NCBI GenBank assembly: GCA_016649895.1
Contig: JAENWR010000026.1
Location: 1 to 38,509 of the forward strand
Origin: Acidimicrobiia bacterium
GTDB lineage: Bacteria; Actinomycetota; Acidimicrobiia; Acidimicrobiales; SKKL01
Reading direction: 5' to 3'
Length of the DNA: 38,509 bases
Part shown: positions 15,379-24,665 of the stretch, in pieces
Layout of the letters: every line of letters starts with the position of its first letter
Numbering within the stretch: position 1 is the stretch's first letter
Translations under genes and position numbers: made by a program
Notes under the pieces: generated by a model
Told to the model about the DNA's origin: nothing
What the model saw: only the letters and a program-made list of their open reading frames with translations
Database searches by the model: none

Positions 15379-16036
15379 CGCCCGGCTCATCGCCGCCAAG
15401 GACCTCCGCATCGAGCTGAGGTCGAAGGTGACGGCCAGCCAGATCCTGCCGTTCGCTCTGCTCGTGCTGATGCTGTTCGCATTCGCCCTCGACCCCGACA
15501 GCCAGGCGCTCGAACGGGCCACCCCCGGGCTGTTCTGGGTGGCGGTGCTCTTCGTCACGGTGCTGGCGGTGGAGCGCTCGTTCTCGCTCGAAGGGGGCGA
15601 CGGCGTGCGCGACGCACTTCGCCTGGCGGGGCTCGAGCCGGGTGGCGTCTTCCTCGGCAAGTTCGCCGCCCTCGTGGTGCAGCTCCTCGTGGTCGAGGTG
15701 GTGCTCCTGCTCGGGGTGCTGCTGCTCTACAGCCGCGACCTGGCCGGAGTAGGCCTCCTCGCCGCCACGATGCTGGCCGCGACCGCCGGCATCGGTGCAG
15801 CCGGTACCCTCTACGGCGTGCTCGCTGCCGGGTTGCGGGTGCGCGAGACCCTGCTCCCGTTCCTGCTGCTGCCGGTCCTGGCGCCGGTTCTCATCGCCGC
15901 CACCCGTGCATTCGAGTCCGCCCTCGACGGGGTCCCGTCCGACGGATGGCCCTGGTTCAACTTGCTCGCTGTCTTCGCCCTCGTCTACATCGGCATCGGG
16001 ATCCTCACCTTCGGATCCCTGCTGGAGGAATCGTGA
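15368..16036 (+). CDS. ccmB: Heme exporter membrane protein CcmB
   Basis: A 222-residue protein with about six membrane helices, the normal CcmB size. It opens with RDARLIAAKDLRIELRSK, the typical CcmB amphipathic start. It also has ERSFSLEGGDGVRDALRLAGLEPGGVFLGK and long hydrophobic stretches to the end. It forms the membrane part of the CcmAB complex that handles CcmC:heme:CcmE. GTG 15368 overlaps ccmA, and the stop overlaps the ccmC start as GTGA. Confidence 0.93.
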   Translation: MLRDARLIAAKDLRIELRSKVTASQILPFALLVLMLFAFALDPDSQALERATPGLFWVAVLFVTVLAVERSFSLEGGDGVRDALRLAGLEPGGVFLGKFAALVVQLLVVEVVLLLGVLLLYSRDLAGVGLLAATMLAATAGIGAAGTLYGVLAAGLRVRETLLPFLLLPVLAPVLIAATRAFESALDGVPSDGWPWFNLLAVFALVYIGIGILTFGSLLEES

Positions 16037-16845
16037 CCACCCCACAGGCGATCTCCGCCTCCCATCCCGCTGGCGTGCGCGCCCCCAACGGCACCGGCTC
16101 GTCGGTGAGCAGGGTGCTCGGCGTCGTCGCCCTCGCCGCCATGGGGCTGCTGGTGTGGCTCGCGTTCGTCGCCAGCCCCCGCGACGCCATCCAGGGCGAC
16201 CTCGTCCGGCTGCTCTTCCTGCACCCGGCGCTGGCATGGACCGCCTACCTGGCCTGCTTCATCGCCACCGCCGCCAGCATCCAGCACCTGCGCAAGGGAA
16301 CCGTCGGCTCCGACATCCTCGCCCACAGCGCGGTCGAGCTCGGTGCGGTGATGACGCTGCTCACCCTCGTGACCGGTTCGGTCTGGGGTCGTCCCACCTG
16401 GGGCGTCTGGTGGGTCTGGGACGCCCGGCTCACCTCGACGGCCATGCTGTTCCTGTTGCTGCTCGGCTACCTGGCGCTCCACCGCATCGATGCTGCTCCC
16501 GAGGTCCGGTCGAAGCGCTCCGCGGTGCTCGGTGTGCTGCTCGTGCCCAACGTGTTGCTGGTCCACCAGTCGGTCGAGTGGTGGCGCACGCTGCACCAGG
16601 ACGCCACGCTCCTCGACCGCCAGTTCGACTTCGGTACGAGTGACTTGTTCATGTTCACCATGATCTTCGGCTTCGTGGCCGTCACGTTGGTGTTCAGCTG
16701 GCTGCTGCTGCACCGGTTCCGCGTGGGCTGGCTTGAGCACCAGGTCGAATCCGAGTGGCTCGACGAGGCCATCGAGGCCCGCCGTGCCGAGGCCCACGCC
16801 GAGAGCCACGACGGCACCCCCACCACCGGAGGAGTCGCCCGATGA
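16033..16845 (+). CDS. ccmC: Heme handling protein CcmC
   Basis: A 270-residue protein with about six membrane helices. It carries the tryptophan-rich periplasmic WWD heme motif GRPTWGVWWVWDARLTS and the flanking conserved histidines (FLHPALAW, LVHQSVEWWRTLHQ). CcmC loads heme onto apo-CcmE. GTG 16033 is preceded by GGAGGAA (16024-16030). It overlaps ccmB and ccmD by 4 bp each. The ~40-residue tail is charged and not conserved. Confidence 0.95.
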   Translation: MTTPQAISASHPAGVRAPNGTGSSVSRVLGVVALAAMGLLVWLAFVASPRDAIQGDLVRLLFLHPALAWTAYLACFIATAASIQHLRKGTVGSDILAHSAVELGAVMTLLTLVTGSVWGRPTWGVWWVWDARLTSTAMLFLLLLGYLALHRIDAAPEVRSKRSAVLGVLLVPNVLLVHQSVEWWRTLHQDATLLDRQFDFGTSDLFMFTMIFGFVAVTLVFSWLLLHRFRVGWLEHQVESEWLDEAIEARRAEAHAESHDGTPTTGGVAR

Positions 16846-16979
16846 GCGACATGTCGTACATGTACCTGGGATGGGGGGTCCCCCTCGTCACGCTGGCCGT
16901 CTACTCGGCCAGCCTCGTCGTGCGTGGGCGGGCGCTCAGCAGGAAGGTCCCCGCAGAGCGGCGTCGATGGACGAGCTGA
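16842..16979 (+). CDS. ccmD: Small heme exporter subunit CcmD
   Basis: A 45-residue single-helix protein (YLGWGVPLVTLAVYSASLVVRGRAL), the usual CcmD size, form and position between ccmC and ccmE. CcmD stabilises the CcmABC-CcmE complex and is needed for release of holo-CcmE. It overlaps ccmC by 4 bp and ccmE by 13 bp. Sequence conservation in this family is low, so the call leans on context. Confidence 0.82.
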   Translation: MSDMSYMYLGWGVPLVTLAVYSASLVVRGRALSRKVPAERRRWTS

Positions 16980-17581
16980 CCGGCACCACCGACCCCGACG
17001 ACGTCGGGCAGACCGACGCGGCCACCGACCTCACCCCGCGCGTCGCTCCAGCGGCGCGGCGTCGCCGTCGCAAGCCATGGGCCTTCGTGGCCCTCCTCGT
17101 CATCGTGGCCGCCCTCCTCGTCGTCGTCATGAACGGCCTGGGCGACGCCACCATGTTCTTCCGCAACACCGACGAGGCCGTGGCCCAGCGCGAGTCGCTC
17201 GACGACCGGCGGTTCCGCATCCAGGGGCGGGTCGAGTCGGGGAGCATCCGCTCCACGACCAGCGGGGTCGACTTCGTCATCAGCCACAACGGCGTCGAGG
17301 TCACCGTCGCCCACCGCGGAGATCAGCCCCCCGACCTGTTCCAGGAGAACATCCCGGTGGTGCTCGAGGGGCGCTGGGCCAAGGTCGACGATCCCGACGT
17401 GAGCGCCCCGGCAGCCGACGTGCCCACCGACGACGGTTGGTTCTTCGCCAGCGACAAGTTCTTCGTGAAGCACGAGGAGAACTACGTCGCCGAGAACCCC
17501 GAGCGCATCGACGACTACGACGACGATGGGGGCGCCGGCGACGGCGACGATGGGGACGTGGAGGACGCGCCCACCCCATGA
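16967..17581 (+). CDS. ccmE: Heme chaperone CcmE
   Basis: A 204-residue type II membrane protein: basic cytoplasmic segment (RRRRRKP), one helix (FVALLVIVAALLVVVMNGL) and an extracytoplasmic beta-barrel. The heme-attachment motif is the classic His type: H169 in KHEENY with Y173 (HxxxY), rather than the Cys variant of some archaea and deltaproteobacteria. FRIQGRVESGS and LFQENIPVVLEGRW are typical. The C-terminal tail is very acidic. It overlaps ccmF as ATGA. Confidence 0.95.
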   Translation: MDELTGTTDPDDVGQTDAATDLTPRVAPAARRRRRKPWAFVALLVIVAALLVVVMNGLGDATMFFRNTDEAVAQRESLDDRRFRIQGRVESGSIRSTTSGVDFVISHNGVEVTVAHRGDQPPDLFQENIPVVLEGRWAKVDDPDVSAPAADVPTDDGWFFASDKFFVKHEENYVAENPERIDDYDDDGGAGDGDDGDVEDAPTP

Positions 17582-19575
17582 ACGCCGCCATTGGTTCGGC
17601 AGGGGTCGCCCTCGGCCTCCTCGCCTCGGTCTTCGGTGTCATCACCCTCGCCGTCGGGATCCGCAGCCACAAACCGCTCCTCCTCCGCCGGGCCGGCACC
17701 TACGCCGCGCTCATCCTCGTCGCCGGCCTCATCGCCGCCGCCGCGATGGAGCGGGCGCTCATCACCCGCGACTTCACGGTGCGGCTCGTCTTCGAGAACG
17801 GCAGCTCGCTCACCCCGCCGCTGTTCAACTTCGCATCCCTGTGGTCGGCGCTCGAGGGCTCGATCATCCTGTGGGCGGTCATCCTCGGTGGCTACATCGC
17901 GCTGGTGGCATGGAAGTTCCGCCGCCGGCTCGACGACCCGCTCGTGGCGTGGGCGCTGCTCACCATGTTCGTGGTCGCCGCCTTCTTCTTCGCCCTCATG
18001 GTGGGTCCGGCCGATCCGTTCGTGTCGGTGAACCCGCCCGTCGGCTACGACGGACCCGGCCCCAACAAGCTGCTGCAGAACCACCCGCTCATGGCGTTCC
18101 ACCCGCCGATGCTCTACCTGGGATACGTGGGCTTCACGGTGCCGTTCGCATTCGCCATCGCCGCGTTGGTCACCGGCCGCGTGGGCGAGGGATGGCTGGT
18201 CGAGACCCGCCGCTGGACCCTCTTCGCCTGGGGCTTCCTCACCCTGGGCATCGCGCTCGGGGCCTGGTGGGCCTATGAGGTGCTCGGCTGGGGTGGCTAC
18301 TGGGGGTGGGACCCGGTCGAGAACGCGTCGCTCCTGCCGTGGCTCACCGGCACCGCCTACCTGCACTCGGTCATGGTGCAGGAGCGCCGCGGGATGCTGC
18401 GGGTCTGGAACCTGGCGCTGCTCTGCGCCACGTTCTCGCTCACCATCCTCGGCACGTTCCTCACCCGCTCGGGCGTGGTCGAGTCGGTGCATGCGTTCAG
18501 CGAGTCGTCCATCGGCGCGTGGCTGCTCGCGTTCTTCGGCGCCATCGTGGTGGTGACGGTGGGGCTCATCGGCTGGAGGGGCGATCGCCTCCGTTCGCCC
18601 GGGTCCATCGACTCGCCGGTGTCGCGCGAGGGCGCGTTCCTGGCCAACAACATCCTGTTCGGCGCGTTCGCGTTCGTGGTGCTCCTCGGCACCGTGTTCC
18701 CTTTGGTGGTCGAGGCGCTCAACGACGACCAGATCAGCGTCGGCTCGCCCTTCTTCGAGCGCATGACCGTGCCGCTCGGCCTGGCGCTGCTCACGATGAT
18801 GGCCATCGCCCCGGTGCTGCCGTGGCGCAAGGCGTCGATGGAGACGCTGGGCCAGCGCCTGCAGTGGCCGGCGTGGTTCGGGGCGGCCGCCCTCGTCGGG
18901 TCGGTCGCCATCGGCGAGCGCGGCCTCGGCACCGTCGCCGGCTACGGGCTCGCCGGGTTCGCTGCCGGTGCGGCCATCCGCCAGGTGGCCCTCGCCACCC
19001 GCCGCCAGGGTTGGCGCGGCCTGGTGGGGCGCACCAACGGCGGCATGATCGTGCACCTCGGTGTCATCCTCATCGCGGTCGGCATCATCGCCTCGCACGC
19101 CAACGTGGTGAGCCGCGAGCAACGCCTCGAGCCGGGCGAGTCGTTCACCGTCGCCGGCCACGAGCTCGCCCTCGTGTCGGTCGAGCGCACCGACACTGCC
19201 CGCACCATCCGCACGACGGCCGCGGTCCGGGTCGACGGGGGCCAGATCTACGAGCCGCAGGTGAACACCTACAGGGTCGACGGCATGACCATCCCCACGC
19301 CGTCGGTGCGCACCACGTGGAGCCACGACATCGCGCTCACCGTCTCGCTCGGCGACTGGCCCGATGGCCCGGTGCAGATCCGCGCCGTCGTGCAGCCGCT
19401 GATGTCGTGGCTGTGGACGGGCGCGCTGCTCATGGGCCTCGGCACCGTGTTGGCCGCGTTCCCGGGCCGGCGCCGCCGCCCCACCGACCCGGTGTCGGGC
19501 GCGATCGGCGTCGCCGAGCCCGAACCTGAGCGTGATCCTGACGCCGAACCCGAGCGCGCCGAGGTCCGGACATGA
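17578..19575 (+). CDS. ccmF: Cytochrome c heme lyase CcmF
   Basis: A 665-residue polytopic protein of normal CcmF length. The WWD heme site is WGGYWGWDPVENASLLPWL. Conserved histidines are in LLQNHPLMAFHPPMLYLGYVG, and TILGTFLTRSGVVESVHAF is another strong CcmF block. A C-terminal extracytoplasmic domain (residues ~530-620) precedes the last helix. CcmF with CcmH ligates heme to apocytochrome c. It overlaps ccmE and ccmG by 4 bp each. Confidence 0.96.
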   Translation: MNAAIGSAGVALGLLASVFGVITLAVGIRSHKPLLLRRAGTYAALILVAGLIAAAAMERALITRDFTVRLVFENGSSLTPPLFNFASLWSALEGSIILWAVILGGYIALVAWKFRRRLDDPLVAWALLTMFVVAAFFFALMVGPADPFVSVNPPVGYDGPGPNKLLQNHPLMAFHPPMLYLGYVGFTVPFAFAIAALVTGRVGEGWLVETRRWTLFAWGFLTLGIALGAWWAYEVLGWGGYWGWDPVENASLLPWLTGTAYLHSVMVQERRGMLRVWNLALLCATFSLTILGTFLTRSGVVESVHAFSESSIGAWLLAFFGAIVVVTVGLIGWRGDRLRSPGSIDSPVSREGAFLANNILFGAFAFVVLLGTVFPLVVEALNDDQISVGSPFFERMTVPLGLALLTMMAIAPVLPWRKASMETLGQRLQWPAWFGAAALVGSVAIGERGLGTVAGYGLAGFAAGAAIRQVALATRRQGWRGLVGRTNGGMIVHLGVILIAVGIIASHANVVSREQRLEPGESFTVAGHELALVSVERTDTARTIRTTAAVRVDGGQIYEPQVNTYRVDGMTIPTPSVRTTWSHDIALTVSLGDWPDGPVQIRAVVQPLMSWLWTGALLMGLGTVLAAFPGRRRRPTDPVSGAIGVAEPEPERDPDAEPERAEVRT

Positions 19576-20237
19576 CCGAGCCCACGGTGTCCGACGACGT
19601 GGTCGAGTCGCGCCGCCCCCGCATGGCGCTCATCGCGTCGAGCGTCGTCGGCGTGGTGATGGTGGCGTTCATCGCCATGTTGGCCCTCAGCGACAGCGGC
19701 CCCGACGACGGGGCGAGCCCGCTGCTCGGCAACGCCGCTCCCGTCGTGGTGGGTGCGACGCTCGACGGCGGCACCTTCGACCTCGACGACGAGCGCGGCC
19801 GGTGGGTGTTGGTGAACTTCTTCGCGACGTGGTGCGCGCCGTGCCGGGTCGAGCACCCGGAGCTCATTGCGTTCCACGGGGCCCACGCCGAGGCGGGCGA
19901 CGTCGAGGTGGTCAGCGTTGCTTTCCAGAACGACGTCGAGGACATCTCGACGTTCTTCGCCGAGAACGGCGGTGAGTGGCCGGTGCTGGCCGAGGACGTG
20001 AGCGCGTTCGCCGTGTCGTGGGGTGTGGTCGCGCTGCCCGAGTCGTTCCTGGTCTCGCCGCAGGGCATCGTGGTGCACAAGTTCATCGGTGGAGTGACCC
20101 TCGCCGACCTCGAGTCGATCCTCGCCCAGGCTCGCGGGCTGCCGCCCGACCCGGTCGAATCCGACCTCGAACCGGCCGGTGCCGAGAGCGAGGAACCGGC
20201 CGGCGACGAGGTTGAGCACCTGGGAATGGGCTCGTGA
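19572..20237 (+). CDS. ccmG: Thioredoxin-like thiol reductant CcmG/DsbE
   Basis: A 221-residue membrane-anchored thioredoxin: one N-terminal helix (residues ~18-40) then a TlpA/ResA/CcmG fold with the redox pair C88/C91 in FFATWCAPCRVEHPEL and cis-proline region VALPESFLVSPQG. It reduces the CxxCH thiols of apocytochrome c (with CcmH) outside the membrane. It has an acidic unconserved tail. Coupled by 4-bp overlaps on both sides. Confidence 0.92.
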   Translation: MTEPTVSDDVVESRRPRMALIASSVVGVVMVAFIAMLALSDSGPDDGASPLLGNAAPVVVGATLDGGTFDLDDERGRWVLVNFFATWCAPCRVEHPELIAFHGAHAEAGDVEVVSVAFQNDVEDISTFFAENGGEWPVLAEDVSAFAVSWGVVALPESFLVSPQGIVVHKFIGGVTLADLESILAQARGLPPDPVESDLEPAGAESEEPAGDEVEHLGMGS

Positions 20238-20743
20238 GCCCACGACGTCGCCAGCTCGCGCTGTCGTGGGCCGCCGTGGCCGTCGTCGTCGTCGCAGCCC
20301 TCGCCGTTGGCACCTTCGCCGCCGACGATCCCACCCCGGCCGAGCGGGTTCGCAGCCTCTCGTCCCAGTTTGCCTGCCCCAAGTGCGTCGGCCAGTCGGT
20401 GCAGGAGAGCGATGCCGGCATCGCCGTCGAGATCCGCGCCGAGATCGTGCGGCGGGTGCAGGTCGGCCAGGGCGACGGCGAGATCCTCGGCTTCCTCGAG
20501 AGCAAGTACCCCGGCAACCTGCTCACGCCGTCGGCATCCGGCACCGCCAGCCTGGTGTGGGCACTGCCGGTCGCTGGCGCCGTGCTCGCGCTGGCCGGGC
20601 TGGCGTACGCGTTCGTGCGCTGGCGTCCCCGCGACGACGTCGAGGTCGACGCTGCCGACCGCGACCTCGTCGACGACGCGCTCCGCTCACGACGCACCGG
20701 CGGTGCCACCTCCGACCCCGGGAACCGCGGCGCTCGCTCATGA
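20234..20743 (+). CDS. ccmH: Cytochrome c maturation protein CcmH
   Basis: A 169-residue protein: N-terminal helix or signal, then the CcmH/CycL three-helix domain with redox cysteines C48 and C51 in SSQFACPKCVGQSVQES. The region EIRAEIVRRVQVGQGDGEILGFLESKYP is diagnostic. A second membrane helix (LVWALPVAGAVLALAGLAYAF) follows. It forms the thiol-disulfide relay to apocytochrome c with CcmG and partners CcmF. GTG 20234 overlaps ccmG; its stop overlaps the next gene as ATGA. Confidence 0.94.
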   Translation: MSPRRRQLALSWAAVAVVVVAALAVGTFAADDPTPAERVRSLSSQFACPKCVGQSVQESDAGIAVEIRAEIVRRVQVGQGDGEILGFLESKYPGNLLTPSASGTASLVWALPVAGAVLALAGLAYAFVRWRPRDDVEVDAADRDLVDDALRSRRTGGATSDPGNRGARS

Positions 20744-21678
20744 CGTCCTCCTCCTCCTCCTCCTCCTCGTCGTCGTCGTCGGCCAGCTCAGGTCGCCGCA
20801 CCCGCCCGCTCGACCCCGACACGCTCGCCGCGCTCGAAGAGGAGCGCGACTTCCTGCTGCGCTCGATCGAGGACCTCGACCGCGAGCACGCGGCCGGCGA
20901 CGTCGACGATGCCGACCACCGGGCCCTGCGCGACGACTACACCGCCCGTGCCGCCGCGGTGCTGCGCAGCATCGAGGGACGCCAGGCCGAGATGGCCGAG
21001 GCGCGGGCGCCGCGGAACACGCTGCGAGTCGCGGGCATCGCGGTCGGTGTCCTGCTGGTGGCCGGTCTGGCCGGGTGGGGCGTCGCCCGCGCCGCGGGCG
21101 ACCGCTCGGCCGGCCAGCAGATCACCGGCGGGGTGGTCCACAGCCTCGGCCAGCAGCTCACGGGGTGCCTCCAGCTCTCGATGACCGCCGAGAACCCGGT
21201 CGACGTGCTGCGGTGCTACGACGACATCCTCGATGAGCACCCCGCCAACGTCGAGGCGATCACCTATCGCAGCTGGTACCTCGTCACCAACGTGGGCGCC
21301 GCCGAGATCGTCGAACCGGCGTGGGCGGGCTTCCAAGAGGCGGTGGCCATCGATCCCGAGTACCCCGACGTGCGGGTCTTCCGGGCGGTGATGCTCAGCC
21401 GGCTGTGCCGCCCCGACGAGGCGCTCGCCGAGCTCGAGCTCCTCGACGGCCTCGATCCGTCGCCGGACATCGAGATGCTCGTCGCCGACTCCCAGGTGCG
21501 AGAGTCAGCCGAGGCCATGCGCGCCGCACGCGATGCGGTTCCCGAGCTGGCTGGCGCGCCTCCGCCCATCGACCGCGCCGATCCCGCGGCCATGAACCAG
21601 TGCGATGCCCTCGCCGATGCCGGCGTCTTCGATGAGGAGCCTGGAACCGACCCGGCCCCCGATCCCGTTCCCGAGTAG
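20740..21678 (+). CDS. ccmI: CcmI-like protein with N-terminal polyserine tract
   Basis: A 312-residue protein. It starts MT followed by 12 serines encoded by 7 TCC then 5 TCG codons. A CcmI-type helical segment (LEEERDFLLRSIEDLDREHAAGDVDDADH) follows, then one membrane helix (residues ~89-110) and a C-terminal TPR-like helical domain (ALDEHPANVEAITYRSW-like, PDEALAELELLDGLDP). CcmI-type proteins escort apocytochrome c to the lyase. The serine tract is unusual; being trinucleotide, slippage would change length, not frame. Last gene of the ccm run. Confidence 0.78.
   Translation: MTSSSSSSSSSSSSASSGRRTRPLDPDTLAALEEERDFLLRSIEDLDREHAAGDVDDADHRALRDDYTARAAAVLRSIEGRQAEMAEARAPRNTLRVAGIAVGVLLVAGLAGWGVARAAGDRSAGQQITGGVVHSLGQQLTGCLQLSMTAENPVDVLRCYDDILDEHPANVEAITYRSWYLVTNVGAAEIVEPAWAGFQEAVAIDPEYPDVRVFRAVMLSRLCRPDEALAELELLDGLDPSPDIEMLVADSQVRESAEAMRAARDAVPELAGAPPPIDRADPAAMNQCDALADAGVFDEEPGTDPAPDPVPE
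20746..20781 (+). repeat. Trinucleotide repeat (TCC)7(TCG)5
   Basis: A 36-bp simple repeat directly after the second codon of the CcmI-like gene, encoding 12 serines in the cytoplasmic N-terminus. Confidence 0.85.
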
Positions 21679-21691
21679 CCCCGCCCCCGAT

Positions 21692-21736
21692 TTCGGGTGC
21701 GTTGGCGAACGACCCCCGTGCCTCACCGCGCCCGGT
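21692..21736. repeat. Dispersed intergenic repeat (copy 2)
   Basis: From TTTCGGGTGCGTTGGCGAAC to GCGCCCGGT this follows the same order as the hairpin element at 12221-12268, sharing GTTGGCGAACG and GCGCCCGGT. Pairing is weaker here: GGGTGCG with CGCGCCC, 7 bp. It begins 14 bp after the ccmI stop and abuts the end of a broken DUF1905 gene. Confidence 0.5.
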
Positions 21737-22050
21737 TTGTTGGCGATCAGGTCGCTGGCGAACGCGCTGGCCAAACCGTCGGGCACCGTCACCGTGAGCG
21801 GCTCGTCGTCGAGCTCGACGACGACCTCGAGCTCGTCGCCGCCGGCCACGCCCGCCCTTGTCCGGTTGTCGGCGCTCAGCGAGATGATGAACATGCCCTA
21901 CCACGGGGCGATCGATGACCGGTAGGTGTAGTCGTTGAGGGTGACGCGCACCTTGGGCCGTTTGCCGGCTCCCAGGTCGTCGACCACCGTGTCGGGGACG
22001 TGGATCCCGGTCGTGTTGCCGCTCTGCACGATCGTGGTGAGGAACCTCAT
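21737..22050 (-). pseudogene. DUF1905-family gene interrupted by in-frame TAG
   Basis: Reading from ATG 22050, 50 residues match DUF1905 (MRFLTTIVQSGNTTGIHVPD, LGAGKRPKVRVTLNDYTYRS). An in-frame TAG follows at 21898-21900. The same frame then continues with the rest of the domain (MFIISLSADNRTRAG, GGDELEVVVELDDEP, TVPDGLASAF). The expected C-terminal extension is missing; similarity fades at ~21740, where a repeat element begins. The stop aligns with a position usually glycine. It was probably a YdeI/DUF1905 protein of unknown function, now inactive or reduced to a 50-residue peptide. Confidence 0.75.
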
Positions 22051-22108
22051 CGTGGGATCCTTTCAGGAAGAGGCCAGCGGGATCGCCGGCCAGTAGAGGA
22101 GTGACGCA

Positions 22109-22342
22109 ATGACCACCGACAGCTCATCGCCGTCGACGAAGAAGGTGAAGGGCCCTGCGTCCTACTTTCCCTCGATCGAGGCGAAGTACGGCCGGCCGAT
22201 CGACGAGTGGATCGACCTCGTACGCGGTCGGTTCGCAACCGAGACGCACATGGAGACCGTCAACTGGCTGAAGTCCGAGCACGACATGGGCCACGGGCAC
22301 GCCAACGCCATCGTCGCCCACGTGAAGGCCACGGCCACCTGA
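22109..22342 (+). CDS. DUF4287 family protein
   Basis: A 77-residue protein matching DUF4287 throughout: KKVKGPASYFPSIEAKYGRPIDEW and ETVNWLKSEHDMGHGHANAIVAH. GAGGA (22096-22100) precedes the ATG. In many genomes this domain is fused to DUF5655; here it is alone. Function is unknown; the HGHAN motif suggests a ligand or metal site, which is inference. It is divergent from the broken DUF1905 gene, and such small genes often occur together in actinobacteria. Convergent with fba. Confidence 0.88.
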   Translation: MTTDSSSPSTKKVKGPASYFPSIEAKYGRPIDEWIDLVRGRFATETHMETVNWLKSEHDMGHGHANAIVAHVKATAT

Positions 22343-22372
22343 GCGGAGCTCAGCGCAGGCTCTGAGCGGAGC

Positions 22373-22382
<10 letters not shown>
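22340..22382. repeat. 20-bp direct repeat spanning two stop codons
   Basis: TGAGCGGAGCTCAGCGCAGG occurs at 22340-22359 and again at 22363-22382, a 23-bp period. Copy 1 begins with the DUF4287 stop; copy 2 contains the fba stop on the other strand. Each copy includes the small hairpin GAGC-GGA-GCTC, so the pair may serve as a convergent terminator. Confidence 0.75.
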
Positions 22383-23395
<1,013 letters not shown>

Positions 23396-23437
23396 GGCGC
23401 TCCTCTCGGTGGAGCGCCCACTGTCGCACGACGGCCC

Positions 23438-24103
23438 TCAGGGCGAGAGGATCTCGTCCACGGCGTCGGCGACGGTGCGCCCGTGGGCGTCGGTGTGGCG
23501 CACCAGGGTGGCCCTCATGCCGGCGCTGAGCGCACCTTGAACGTCGGCAGCAGGGTTGTCGCCGACCATCCAGGCGTTCGCAGCATTGAGACCCCGCAGG
23601 GCGTGGCGGAACGCCTGGGGGTGCGGCTTCTCGACGCCGATCGCCGCCGAGGTGATCACGTCGCCGACCAGCTCGGCCAGACCCATCGCCGCGACGATCA
23701 CGGGCAACTCGGGCACGTGGTTCGACAAGATGGCCGCCTCCACGCCAGCGTCGGAGGCGCTCCAACGACGCGACCGTGTCGTCGAAGAGCTCGAAGTGGG
23801 CGGCGTCGCACCGCGTCGAGCAGGTCAGGGAGGTGGTCAGGTCGGACGCCGGCCGCGGCCAGGGCCCGCGTCAGCACATGGTCCACCTCGATCCACCAGG
23901 CGTCGGGATCGCACAGCTCGGGGTGGGCGATGTCGGGACGGTGCCAGGGGAAGCCACCGCGGAGCTCGGCGCGCAGCGCGTCGATGGAGCCCGTGTGGCC
24001 GGGGAGGGCTCGGTCGAGCACGTCGAGGACGGCTCGGGGACCACGGCCGCCGGTGCGCGAGCGTTCCGTCGAAGTCGAACACGACCAGCTGCGTCCTCGC
24101 CAT
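23438..24103 (-). pseudogene. HAD-family hydrolase broken by three frameshifts
   Basis: From ATG 24103 the protein begins with HAD motif I (MARTQLVVFDFDGTLA). It shifts frame at about 24030-24062 to AVLDVLDRALPGHTGSIDAL ... VRPDHLPDLLDAVR. It shifts again near 23803-23812 to AAHFELFDDTVASLER, and again near 23755-23765 to SDAGVEAAILSNHVPELP (motif II). The intact 3' part carries the motif III lysine region (GVEKPHPQAF) and motif IV (WMVGDNPAADVQGA). It was a phosphoglycolate-phosphatase-like HAD. No single frame encodes it. Either true decay or base-calling errors could explain it. Confidence 0.8.
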
Positions 24104-24157
24104 GGGGCCATCTCCCCAGGTGGGGAAGGGTGCGCTGCGGTTCCGGGTGGTGGGCGT

Positions 24158-24649
24158 ATGGTCGACGCAGTGGCCCTCCGCTTCCGTCTGCTGACCAACT
24201 CCATCGGATCGTGGGCGGTCTTCGCTCCTCTCATCGGCCACTGGTCGAACGAACGGCTCTCCATCGCTCCCGGCGAGGACGGCCCAGGTCTGCAACTGGT
24301 GGCCACGGCTCGTCCGACCTCGACCCTGCCGCTGGACGCGCCGGTCGGACCGGGCATCTTCGCCCTCCGGTGGTTCGAGTGCGCCGATCCCGATGCCGAC
24401 GAGTTCGTCGACCTGTCGGTTGGGGCCTGGCCGGCGTTCGAGGACGGCACGCCGGGTACCCGCATCTTCGGGCTCTTCCGCACCGACCCCGCGCCCGACA
24501 TGGTGCGGTTCCTGCTGTGCACGCGGTACCCCGACCTGGCCGCTTGGCAGTCGAGCCGGGTCGACACCAACACTCCCGACTTCTCGCGGCGTCGTGCCCT
24601 CACCCGTCGCACCCAGGTGAGCATTTGGCGCCTCGCCGGCAGTGCCTGA
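24158..24649 (+). CDS. Hypothetical protein
   Basis: A 163-residue soluble protein I cannot place in a family. It opens VALRFRLLTNSIGSWAVF. The middle is Pro/Asp-rich. The end (MVRFLLCTRYPDLAAWQSSRV, then RRRALTRRTQVSIWRL) has the feel of an antibiotic-monooxygenase/EthD-like ferredoxin fold, but that is speculation. ATG 24158 or GTG 24170 could be the start. Divergent from the HAD pseudogene and convergent with the SixA-like gene. Codon use is like its neighbours. Confidence 0.65.
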   Translation: MVDAVALRFRLLTNSIGSWAVFAPLIGHWSNERLSIAPGEDGPGLQLVATARPTSTLPLDAPVGPGIFALRWFECADPDADEFVDLSVGAWPAFEDGTPGTRIFGLFRTDPAPDMVRFLLCTRYPDLAAWQSSRVDTNTPDFSRRRALTRRTQVSIWRLAGSA

Positions 24650-24665
24650 GGCGGTCTGCCGACTG

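Noticed and set aside
17515-19326. 603-codon open frame antisense to ccmF
   Set aside because: ccmF on the plus strand has complete WWD and histidine motifs; the antisense product is His/Glu/Arg-rich and matches no family.
20746-20781. Polyserine repeat as an on/off phase-variation switch
   Set aside because: The unit is three bases, so slippage keeps the frame; only length could vary.
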